A stretch of 24,439 nucleotides of DNA from contig JAIPMN010008759.1 in NCBI GenBank assembly GCA_020650975.1, forward strand, positions 1 to 24,439, given 5' to 3'. Origin of the DNA: Apostichopus californicus (lineage: Eukaryota; Echinodermata; Holothuroidea; Aspidochirotida; Stichopodidae). The notes under the pieces were generated by a model. The model was not told the origin of the DNA, searched no databases, and saw only the letters and a program-made list of their open reading frames with translations. The number at the start of each line of letters is the position of its first letter. Positions within the stretch are counted from its first letter, which is position 1. Positions 1 to 9,135 of the stretch are shown here, in pieces. A program made the translations under genes and the position numbers.

Positions 1-335
1 ACACAAAACTGATGGATCTTTTAACATAAAAAAATATGGCAGAGATTTCACTAGTAACAAAGACTTGTGATAGAACAAAGCGGTAACTTTAAATTATTCC
101 ACCACTGCCACAAACTCTCCAACCCCCCAACATCCCTCATGCCTAAAGCCCCGTGATGCTGGTATTTTAGAGTTAAGTTCTTAATACTTAAAGGGAAATC
201 AAACCTAGACTTTTCTGCTTAGAGAATACTATTTTGCAGTACGCTTCTTTCGACAGAAGCAACCAGAATGCTTGAAAACATATCTTTCAACCTTAAAAAT
301 CGATTTAATTGTCACCATTGCATTCGCCATTTTGA
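1..335. other. Non-coding flank, nothing recognised
   Basis: AT-rich sequence with stops in all frames. I see no splice-bordered exon, repeat or RNA gene here. The next open frame on the plus strand starts right after a TGA at 333-335. Confidence 0.5.
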
Positions 336-733
336 TTGAATTCCGACAGTTCCTGGTTGTTTTGTGACGTAAGCGAGCCGCATATCGCATTCCAACACAT
401 ACACTTCCTACGCGCTGTTCAGGTTACTAAGGAAATATCTAGTCAAACTTTTCTTAAGAAACACTTTCCGGACTCGGGAATCTTTGAAAAAAAGAGAACA
501 AGGATGCATTTAGACTTGACTGCTATCAAATCGAGCCTGAATACACAGTGGAGGAATTGAGACAACAAGCCTTAGAGCTTGCTAAACAGATCGCATCTGT
601 GGCCAACACTGGTAGTTATATTAGTACTAGTAGTTATTATAGTACTTCCAACACTAGTAACAGTTCTGGTGCTTTTGTGCCTTTTGTACTTTCTCTTTTC
701 TCTGGAAATCCTTTCCCATCAGGAATAACATAA
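336..733 (+). pseudogene. Possible decayed coding region in two frames joined at a slippery A7 run
   Basis: I do not recognise the product. Frame 1 is open from 336 to 560 after a stop at 333-335 and starts with TTG, not ATG. Frame 2 is open from about 485 to 733. The overlap contains A AAA AAG at 488-494, read in exactly the register of a -1 slippery heptamer. A -1 shift there would join the first 53 codons of frame 1 to a segment containing EPEYTVEELRQQALELAKQ, which looks helical and amphipathic, followed by a Ser/Thr/Tyr/Asn-rich tail (SYISTSSYYSTSNTSNSS) and a stop at 734. The helical segment reads like protein rather than chance translation, and this is the main reason for listing it. 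It could be a gene broken by an indel in the A7 run, a retroelement fragment with real frameshifting, or coincidence. A weak GT donor (gtagtt) after VANTG at about 613 would alternatively make the first part an exon. The minus strand over 637-852 is also open, which weakens the case. Confidence 0.28.
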
Positions 734-860
734 TATCCTTTTCTCTTCCCTGCTCCTTCTTCCCCTCTCTCCTGTGTACACAACCAAATGCTTGGCACTC
801 CGGCATTTTGCTCCAACTTCCGAACCATCTTCGAGAGCAAGTGTCGGTTCATATGAAGTG

Positions 861-2330
861 AGGGGAATGTTTAACATACGATGTTGCTCGCTAATGTCAT
901 TTTTGAATAACCCTCGTTACACAGTAGGTTTGGAGCAATAATAATAATTCCTGAAATTCGGGGAAAGGAAGATTTGACTAGTTATTTCACAGAGGGTGTA
1001 AGAATATTAGTCTCTACTATGAGGTCACTGAAAAAACCGCAGGGTTTATTTCTCCTTTAAGTAATGCATTTTGTTTTCATCAATCTCAGTGACCTAGCTA
1101 CAGTTACATCTTACCCCATCAAATTCTCTCCAAGAACAGGTGACATAACAATGAGCAGAATGCGAGAACTCAAGTGTAACCCACATGCTGCTCAATTGGA
1201 ATTCTAATATTTTTCTAAAATTGCAATCAGAAATGGGCTGTTCTGCATTCTAGGAAATGTAGAGAAAGTTCACCTTGATTTTCCCCAGAAAAAATTGTAT
1301 AAAAATTCTTATGCAAAATTCTTATGTGTGCTGCAGCACTAAGATAAGTGTGATAAATCCTTTATATAGGCTGTAATACATACTGCAGAGGTGCCGTATA
1401 AAACCCACACACGTTTCTGGATGATACTTTCTTTATCATTACAATATCTTGTTTAAGTTGGATTTTGGCCAATTTTTCCCCCACCTAATCGCCTGATTTT
1501 TGGGATGGTAAAATTATAAATCTCCTTTGTTATTGTGAAAGACAGGTTAGCAAGTCTGACTAAAGTTAAAATCAGTGCAAGGTTCTCTTCCAAATGGAGC
1601 TGTTACTCCTTCAAAGTGTGCCCAACACATAGCTAGTCATTAGCCTGAACACATTAGCCTGAACACTAGTCATAAACCTGAACACTTAAAACAGTAAATA
1701 ACAACTTCAGGCTTGATTCTGATGTACAACATAGGTAAGGCTAGCTACATCTGCTATATGGAAGCGTGGTAGACCTTTTAGCATTGATGTACCATGCTTC
1801 TAATGGTAGCAGATTTTCTCACAATTATACATAAGTTACCATATAAGCATGACCACCAATAAACAACCAATGAAGCTTGGCACATATAGGAAGATGATTA
1901 ATTGTCCACAATAAAATATTCTCAAAAGCAATGAATAGGGCCTTCTCTTCTTTCACAGTCGAAAGAATAAATATAAAGACATTATTCACATATATGAAGG
2001 AAACAGGAAATAGTACTCTTTAATGTTATAGGAACTCTACAACAACTGCAATGGCAAGCTACTACAGTACAACAGGCTAATATATTGTGTGATTTGGTGA
2101 TACACATTTGTAATGTCACTGTTCACTATATCCCAAACACACACATCGAAGAAAACAATAGCCGTATATATGCATTGGATATTGAAAAATGGATATTGTG
2201 TACACGACCATGCAAGACGACAACACTAGTTTAACACATCATCTATTATATACCCAAGCATGGCAATGATTGGCTTGTATCAAGTTCAAAGTCCATTCAC
2301 ATAGGCGGTAAAATGAAAAGGCAGGCTTAC
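861..2330. other. Non-coding stretch with minor tandem repeats
   Basis: No supported exon on either strand. An exact 14-bp duplication (cattagcctgaaca) lies at 1638-1665, followed by a diverged third unit to about 1685. If the minus-strand exon ending at 2331 is real, this stretch is its downstream intron. Confidence 0.5.
1638..1685. repeat. 14-bp tandem repeat
   Basis: cattagcctgaaca occurs twice back to back (1638-1651 and 1652-1665). A diverged unit containing aacctgaacac follows. It is a very short minisatellite with no evident function. Confidence 0.75.
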
Positions 2331-2462
2331 CATAGAGTTTGATGGAGCCATCCTCAAGCTCGGTTACCATTATAATGTAACCACCCAGGTCCACTGAATT
2401 AGAGGGTGAGTTTGGTGGACTAGCTGCCGTCCCGGCACCCATTTTATTTGCAATCTCCAGCT
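2331..2462 (-). CDS. Candidate coding exon with its own ATG; first exon of a second gene, or an internal/alternative exon
   Basis: Read on the minus strand, ATG at 2442 opens a frame of 37 codons plus one base, ending at a good donor (CTATG/gtaagcc, GT at 2330-2329), so it leaves in phase 1. The peptide starts MGAGTAASPPNSPSNS, a small, Pro/Ser-rich stretch likely to be disordered, and continues GGYIIMVTELEDGSIKLYG, which reads like beta-strand segments of a folded domain. I do not recognise the family. Upstream in frame lie six sense codons (LEIANK) and then a TGA, with a pyrimidine-rich acceptor-like run (attgctatttctctgag) ending at 2463. Two readings are therefore open: a first exon with a 5' leader and start at 2442, or an internal exon entered at 2462 in phase 1. 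The second is phase-compatible with the PDZ-like exon upstream but would interrupt that domain after its third strand. The local GC content is higher than its surroundings, which supports coding. Further exons must lie below 2331 or outside the window. Confidence 0.55.
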
Positions 2463-4396
2463 CTCAGAGAAATAGCAATATCGTGAACAGCTTTACGCTG
2501 CCTCTTGTCCTCACAGTGTTCTCTAGTCCAAAGTCCAAAGTGCCTTCCAAAATATCTTTTATTTTTTAATTCCGATGTTGTGATAACTCAACTGATACAA
2601 ATCTCACATTTTGAAATATCATAGAGATGTACTCAAGTATAACAATGGCTTAGTCAATAAGTTAAGATGAAGACTGTGCACAACAAATCTAAATGATTGT
2701 TTGACAGGAGTCCTAGGTTTTATTTTACCAAAGTTCTGTGATGTCTTCTTGCAGTATATGTATAGTTTATTTTCATTTATTTTTTATATATAAATTTTTT
2801 TTTCATTTCTTCTTTCTACAAATGATGAATACTATTATCTAGTCTAGAGACCAATACGTAGAACCGGCTTTATAATTACTCCTCTGCAGTGTATATTTAC
2901 AAACGGTCATTTTTTAATGTTTTTACGACGAACAATGACCGTCAAGTACACATGCATCATTTTCATCTGTTTGCTCTGTATATTCTTGAAGGTTGGTCTA
3001 GTTTGGCAAAAAATCATGCATGAATACTAAACAGCTTACACTATCCACTGAAAACCATTTGTAACGATGGTTTAATTACTCTGTTATGTTTGATACCTTC
3101 CCTTTGTATACACTTTGTGTACACTAACTGTGTACACTGACGTCTTCACAGGTGCACTATATAAACCACATGTATTCCAATTATTTTAGCCAATTCTGTT
3201 GGCGAGTTGTTTCCAAAATAGATAACATCAAGTCAAGATTGCAAGAGAAAGGACCAAATCATCCATGAGAAATGTTAGCACTAACAGTGTTACCATTGCT
3301 TTGTCCTCTGTTGATGCAAGTGTTACAACATTCCACACAAGTTTGCAATGCTCGGTCTCAATTGTAACTTAAGTTTCAGCTAGAGTGTTAATATATATTT
3401 GACTTCACTGCATCCAGATGGAACTTAATCAAAAGATCTAGTCCATTGATTAGATTTAATACAAATTGTCTCATGAATTCCTACCACAAAATGGTTGAAA
3501 ATGGTTGCTGCTTTAATGAGTCAAGGACGGCAGATTGGGAGGAGAGGAAACTAAGGCATCTCCAAAATAAATTATGAAACATATACAGACCAAAAAACAA
3601 GAAAAAACATATGAATATCCCAAGGCAAAACCTCTCAAGATGGACTGCAAGGTAACCACATTTCCTTTACAAGATTCCACACATTGGCAAAACATGGAAC
3701 ACTTTGATGCCAACAATCCTGTAGTGTCAATGGAAACCATGTATAAAGTGAGCTTCGGTTTCAAACGTTATATGTTATGACTAGAATGCCAGAACAATAT
3801 AAAGAAACTTCCTCAATGTCAGGACAAGTCCGTTGGTTTTACAACAGGCAAAGCAGAATAATACATTGAATCTCAATTAATCCACAGCTGTCTGTTCCAT
3901 TATAATACTGTTTTGTTGAACGGGGATGAAAGAAAAGAACCTTTAACAATGTATTCCATTCTGTGTTAACAGGTAAACAACCTTGAAGTTCTTACAACAT
4001 CCATTACCACAACAATAAAATGTAAAAAAATAGAAAAAAACTTTTCACACAGAACTTCCACTGTTTCTTAGAATATCAACGACACAACAGCTTTCCCTTT
4101 TGCAAAAACCAGCCACAAACGACAACCAGCTACAGAACCTCACAAGTTCATTAACGGTATCTTCCTCGCAAAGTGAGCGTAAGGTGTCACTTAAATGCCA
4201 GGCTGATATTCTCCACATTGTTGCTGCTTCAGTTAGCATTCATTGATCTGGCCTTGTCTATCCATACAAACATTCAAAAGGATAAATAGCACAAGTAATG
4301 TCCAGGTTTCTTTCAAGCCACTGCAAACTTCCCTTCAGCTCACAGTATAATAATCAATACTGTTATTCTCAATGTCACAGACGCACACAGTCACAT
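2463..4396. other. Intergenic, 3'-UTR or intron sequence
   Basis: No confident exon. Minus-strand AATAAA motifs (TTTATT on plus at 2719-2724, 2766-2771 and 2776-2781) could end a transcript that includes the possible terminal exon above, and would place a gene boundary before the ATG exon at 2442. An AT-rich run covers about 2765-2815. A minus-strand frame at 4239-4045 encodes a 64-residue Cys/Trp-containing peptide with no splice support; it is treated as probable chance. Confidence 0.4.
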
Positions 4397-4510
4397 TCAA
4401 CACGTCCAACTCCTCCAAAGACATTTGGAAGATGAAGATGATATCTCTGTCAGTTTCTCTCTGGGTTTCCTGAAGCTACAGTCATCTCGAGTGAGGAGGC
4501 TCTCCAGATA
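4397..4510 (-). CDS. Candidate terminal coding exon
   Basis: On the minus strand a strong acceptor (ggttggttttacag, AG at 4512-4511) is followed by 37 codons and a TGA at 4399-4397. The peptide begins YLESLLTRDDCSFRKPREKL and continues with a five-serine run. It is charged and reads as plausible protein, but I recognise no family. Entry is phase 0, so it cannot follow the PDZ-like exon (phase 1) directly in this frame without at least one exon in between. Read in phase 1 from that exon it gives only nine residues before a stop. It could be the last exon of the PDZ gene, an alternative 3' exon, or a chance acceptor with a short open frame. No AATAAA was seen on the minus strand close behind it; the nearest noted are around 2720-2780. 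Confidence 0.3.
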   Translation of the reverse strand, partial: YLESLLTRDDCSFRKPREKLTEISSSSSKCLWRSWTC

Positions 4511-7500
4511 CTGTAAAACCAACCAGTGCTTGTTTTTCTTGGATTTTTTTCCCTTCTTTACAACAGCTTTTAACTTTTAAAAGAGATAAAGGTATGTACT
4601 AGAAAGAAAAACCTTTGTATATATAACCATTCACATTATCTGGTGACAGGCTTTAATTATTTCGTGCGGATTGTCTTTACGGAGAGGGTGGTTTGATGTC
4701 ACTCCAGAAAGTAATTTATCCCACTTTGTCTGAATCTGCACAAGCATGGATTACTATCAGTATCAACGGTGTGTGATATCATAAAACGAGACAAAGCCTT
4801 TGTAACCGTATGAACCGTGACACAATAGAACTGTGAGCAATATCAATAGCTTTAAACAACACTATTAATTCGAAATTCATTCCGAACACTGTCTGGAGGC
4901 ACACCTTCTATTCTAGTCACTTAGTCACTTTATGATCCAAGGCATGAAATTGAGGATAATGAATAAGGACGAGTCTACCTCGAATGGCTCGAGTAATTAT
5001 TACCAGTAAATCTCTTTGTTGAGTCGAGCATCGAGGCTCTGCAAACAAGATTTTTATGGAGGACATGAAATAGGCATGTTCAGGCTGTTTCTGACGTGGT
5101 CAACTATATCTACTGACTTGCTGGAGGCTATTTCAGTCTCACTTTCTATACAGTCTGTGGGAAATGTCATTCATTATCTTGAGTGAAAACACGATCATGG
5201 ATGGACAGGAAGTCATGGATATCACAAATACAGCCTAAATTGAGCAAAAAATAAATTATATAAAAATATAAATAAAAAAAGGAACTGGCTAGAAGAATAG
5301 CAGTGTGGTGACAAAAACAATTTGATGCAGAAAGATCTACAAAAGATATTTAAAGTTTTTCTTTTTTTTTAACAGATTCATTGTTAAGACAAGAGAGAAT
5401 TTTTCAAAATAATTCCACAATATAACAATAGATATCAAGATTGCAAAAGTCTCTAAAAGACACAGCATGTGTTGAACAACAAACTTGCAATATACAGGTA
5501 GATAATAGGAACAAGTGAGATTAATTAAGATACTTCAACCCAGGATATTGTCTGATAATTACTGTATGTGTAGCTTCCACTACAGTTTGCATCCATCTAC
5601 CGTATGATAAAGTTTCACTCCACAACCCACATTACTACTACAGCAGTAGTTTCAGACAATGAATCAAAATGATACAATAACCAGGATACAAGATCTAAAA
5701 AAAGATATCATATTTTTCATCTCCCCCCCCCCCCAAACACCTCTTAGCTCTCTCTCTCCCCTTCCATACCAAATAACACCTCGACTGAGCTTGCATAAAG
5801 TGTCAATGATGAGAAACAAGACATGTGGGCAGTATCTACTGAACTGAAGCACCTTCTTTTATTTACAGGCCCCCCTTCTCCCCCAGCCCCCTCTCTCCAT
5901 CCCTCCACAAGAGAGGAAAAGACAACAAAAAGTAAGCAGTAAAAAACAAGTCATCAACAACAACACAGCATAAAATTAGTGACATTACTCCAAATAGATC
6001 ATACTTGTATATATATTCATTAAAGTGGAGACATTTGTTTTTTGTGCGGGTAACAAAGTTACTCCCATAAGGCAGCTAAATGTCAACTCTGTTACCTAAT
6101 TGCTGTTAAGACAATTTGTCCTGATGACAAGTGAGTGGATTGACAATATACATACGGTAGTGTTTTACGACCCATCCCTAAAGAGTAGACCACTTAAGTC
6201 ATTGCTGATATAAATGCGTTCTGTCGTATAGAATCAAATCTCTCATCCATTACGATCCATTGAAAATATGATGCATACCTCTTCTTGTTTACGTTTATTC
6301 CCTTTTTGCTGTTGTTGATAGCAACGACTTTGTACGTACAAGTTTTTGCATCTATATGCACACATATACCATTATTAAAATTCGTCTGATTTTATCTCAA
6401 CTTTTTAGTTGCTAAGACCATGAGGAGGGAAATTCTGTACTGTACTTGTTAGTGACATTATGCAAAAGACAAATTTATTTTGCTGAAATCTGTCTCCACC
6501 ACATGCAGTTTGAATCTGCAAATAACTGTGTGCTATGTGGACAAGGAGTCAGCCAATTTCAAGGCAGATCTATACATACTGTGTGTCATTTATTCAGGGC
6601 AGATTCAGCATTAGTTAGAAAATTGGATTGTATTTAGTATTCATCTGTGTCTGTTCTGAGCAGCAGAGAAATTTCCATTCTGTGTGGCTGAGGTTGCAAA
6701 ATTGACATTAGTCAAGGAATTATTTCATATAAGTAAATATACAATGAAAATTATAAACAAAACTTGAAGAGGTTAAAGAACGAGATTTGCACCAGTGAGC
6801 GCAGGGGTCACATTGGGTTTGATTCCTACTTTCTGATGAAAATGCAAGTTTCTTTGCATTATCCTTACAATATACATAGGTATTATTCATTCTACTGCAG
6901 AGGTCTTCTTTTTGTTGCAAAAAGTGACAGAAAAAAAAAATCAGATAGGTTCTCAAGTTTTCATAGTTCACAAAAGTTAACATACCAGGACAGTAAAATT
7001 GTTACATCTGAATTTCCATCCATTTTTGCAAATCATATTGCAATATTTATGTCATTTGAATACACACTATGTTCCAGTTCTACACTATCATCATTGTGTT
7101 CACTTCCTAGCATGATTCTTGAAGCCGAGGTTAAGCAACCCAGGCTATATATGAGTTATGTTTTAACCTTTTAACTTACAGTATGCCCCTGGCACGAAAA
7201 GTCAGGGAATCTATATTCTCTGAAATCCCAAATTTGTGTCCTCGGATGAGTCGTGACATGACATAAAGTCCCTGTTCATTGCCTTTAGTCAGAATAATTA
7301 CCGTTTAATAATTACCATTAAAGTACGTGTGAAAAATTGTGAAGCCACGTCAGGCTTGGACCATATAGTACACATACTTGCTCTGGGATGCACTGTGTTT
7401 AGTCAAACAGTTCTGATAAAAATAAATCTCTCATTAACGAATTAACTACCATTATACCTTCCAAAGCAAACAGTTACAAACTGAGGTCTGTAACCTTTTT

Positions 7501-8041
7501 CAGTGATAACCACCTGATACCCTCACAATAACACTGTATGTTTCTCTGAGGTACTGACACACCTTTTCCACAGAGTATCTATAAAACACTTAGAACTGTC
7601 ATGAAGGACTCTATCAACATTATTAAATTGAGAAGAAAAAGAATTTATGAGGGCCAAAGCAATGAGACAGGACACAGACTTGTTGAACTGTAAACAAAGC
7701 TAGCTAACCCATAGATCTGCAAGAGACACCATAGATCTACCCAACACCATATGTATGTATGTACCAGCAGTACATTGGTTGACCTGCCACTGCAGACTTG
7801 TAGACCACAGCAACTTTAGTACATTACTTCCTCTTTCATATGAATATTAAGATATCAAACAGAAGGGAAGAAAAAACAAAAGGAGTTTGTATATTCTTTT
7901 ATTTCTCACATGTAGGTAACCTGAACTGAGCTCTGTTACAAAACATGTGAGGGTGCAGAGAAATAATATTCACGCTTCTCTATTTCAGCTAGGTTTTAGC
8001 CCCATTCAAAATAAAATCCCCAAGTCTGTGTAAAAATAGCA
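4511..8041. other. Likely intron or intergenic sequence
   Basis: About 3.5 kb without a confident exon. It was searched by eye on the minus strand for the missing second half of the PDZ domain, without success. One possible microexon (5038-5004, minus) has a strong acceptor (aatcttgtttgcag), eleven codons beginning SLDARLNKEIY and a donor gtaata. It is too short to trust. A plus-strand frame at 6764-7174 (136 codons) has no domain, no splice context and an ordinary AT-rich composition. Pyrimidine-rich simple sequence lies at 5720-5905. Confidence 0.4.
5720..5905 (+). repeat. Pyrimidine-rich low-complexity tracts
   Basis: The plus strand has a C12 run at 5723-5734, then ctctctctctcccc around 5750-5763, and a second block of C/T runs at about 5869-5905. 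The C run makes this stretch prone to length variation and sequencing error. No coding support is seen in the frames that cross it. Confidence 0.8.
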
Positions 8042-8049
8042 CCTGTAGG

Positions 8050-8205
8050 CCACTCCCTGAATGGTAAATTCAGTGGAGGATTGAGCAGGCTGAGTCTTGG
8101 ATGTAGGATTGAGGGCGCAGTGCAAACATATTAGGTTAGGTAGATGAGGATAGTGCATTATAAGTAGACTGAAGACAGGTAAGAGAGGAGCGAAATTAAG
8201 TTTGT
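8050..8205 (+). repeat. Dispersed repeat family R1, copy 1
   Basis: This copy begins near cactccctgaatgg, contains the hairpin CTGAATGGTAAATTCAG (8057-8073; 6-bp stem, 5-base loop), the core gagggcgcagtgc, then taggttaggtagatgagga and ends with gaagacaggtaagagaggagcgaa. The same ordered blocks recur near 11494, 12349 and 14202, all in the same orientation. No coding frame, tRNA-like boxes or terminal inverted repeats were seen, so whether it is a SINE, a MITE or a fragment of a larger element is open. Confidence 0.7.
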
Positions 8206-8327
8206 TTCCCCGAAAAGAAAGCTTAAAATTTGTACTTTCATGTCATGGACTTAACGGATGATCTCCAAATCGGCTCTCATTTTATCTGTATTCAACTATA
8301 TTTTCCTCTGATAGTCTATTCACTCAC

Positions 8328-8442
8328 CTGGCAACATCTCATCTACAGTTGGACGAAGCCCTTCATCTGTTCCTCCGATAAATGAGAAACCAAACCGTTG
8401 ATCGTTATCACCCATCACAAGAAGCACATCCTTAACAGGATT
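8328..8442 (-). CDS. Coding exon: first half of a PDZ-like domain
   Basis: On the minus strand the exon is entered after ttgttgttgttgtcttgacag (AG at 8444-8443, good pyrimidine tract) and left at CCAG/gtgagtg (GT at 8327-8326). It has 38 codons plus one base: phase 0 in, phase 1 out. It encodes NPVKDVLLVMG, then DNDQRFGFSFIGGTDEG, then LRPTVDEMLP. The arrangement fits strand A, the carboxylate-binding loop (RFGF in the place of GLGF), strand B, the GG turn and strand C of a PDZ domain; the split codon beginning with G after MLP matches the usual PGG/PGS that follows. PDZ domains bind C-terminal peptides of partner proteins and often act as cortical or synaptic scaffolds; the specific family here is not recognised. 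It follows the 11930-11708 exon in matching phase. The remaining half of the domain (usually about 40-45 residues, with the GD.I..VN motif) was not found in the window. Confidence 0.72.
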
Positions 8443-8450
8443 CTGTCAAG

Positions 8451-8466
8451 ACAACAACAACAACAA
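8451..8466. repeat. (ACA)5 microsatellite within a splice acceptor tract
   Basis: On the minus strand this reads as TTG/TGT repeats and forms the pyrimidine-rich part of the acceptor of the PDZ-like exon, ending seven bases before the AG. Length changes here could affect splicing efficiency. Confidence 0.7.
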
Positions 8467-8544
8467 GGCATTTATAGTAAAATCTTACAATTTATAAATT
8501 CTGAAATTGAAACAGTTCAAGTTTGCTTTATTTCCCTGACATTT

Positions 8545-9135
8545 CATATCAGGGACATTTGGAATTATCATTTTTACAAAGTTGAAGACCTGACCAAAGA
8601 CTTGACCTCTGGTCAAAATGACCTTTTACCTCCATAAAGAAATAACAAGTTCAGTGCACTCACTAAGGTGGACTTACATAACCAAGTAAGACTTTCATCA
8701 CAACAAAAAACAAAGAATTCTTCTAATCACTAAGGTGGAAATCTACATACATGTATGAACAGTTTGAGTACCCATGTTTACAAGGTGTTCAGACATTGAC
8801 CTCTGTTTGAATGGAATGCCCTTTGACCTATATATGAAACATGAAGGTTCTTGCACTCACTTGCCATGTATAAAGTTTATGCAAGGTTTGCTTCTGAAAT
8901 TGACTTTACAAGGTTTTCAGATTTTGACCTCTGTTAATCTCAAATGAACTTTGACCTTCAAACAACAAAGGTGTTCATCCACTGTTCTTCTTGAACTCAC
9001 ATGTACCAAGTACAAACTTCAACCAAGGTGTGACTTTTGAGATATTTCTTAACAAGAGGCATCACACACACATACATTCACATGCTACCATGACAACAAA
9101 AATTCCTTTTCCCTTGGGCTAGGAATCAAAAAACC
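8545..9135 (+). repeat. Interspersed repeat with internally repeated TGACCT units
   Basis: Imperfect units recur: acttgacctctg, ttacaaggtgttcagacattgacctctg and ttacaaggttttcagattttgacctctg, each followed by a second block such as aatgacctttt, ccctttgaccta or actttgaccttc, and then by gttcttgcactcac/cttcttgaactcac and a caagtacaaactt-type block. The 3' side ends in cacacacacatacattcacatgc and ccttttcccttgggctaggaatcaaaaaa. This block order resembles a non-coding interspersed repeat I associate with many aquatic invertebrate genomes, though I cannot name the family with certainty. It lies in an intron of the minus-strand gene and shows no coding capacity. Confidence 0.6.

Noticed and set aside
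637-852. Minus-strand 71-codon frame with charged sequence
   Set aside because: It is antisense to the 548-733 frame, which looks slightly more protein-like; no splice sites support it. Only one of the two, or neither, can be real.
2230-2442. N-myristoylation of the MGAGTAASPP start
   Set aside because: Gly2 is present but position 6 is Ala rather than the usual Ser/Thr, and the start itself is uncertain.
2440-2448. AATAAA on the minus strand just before the ATG at 2442 as a poly(A) signal
   Set aside because: It sits directly in front of a plausible coding start and lacks a downstream GT-rich element; more likely chance.
4045-4239. Minus-strand frame with Cys/Trp-rich, somewhat protein-like translation
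   Set aside because: No acceptor or donor, no homology recognised, ends near A/T-rich sequence; could be 3'-UTR. Kept as a note only.
6765-6830. tRNA or tRNA-derived SINE suggested by ggtttgattcc, a B-box-like motif
   Set aside because: No matching A box at the right distance and no cloverleaf could be folded by eye.
6764-7174. 136-codon plus-strand frame, one of the longest in the window
   Set aside because: No domain, no splice context, AT-driven residue content and no upstream signals; the minus strand is also open over part of it.
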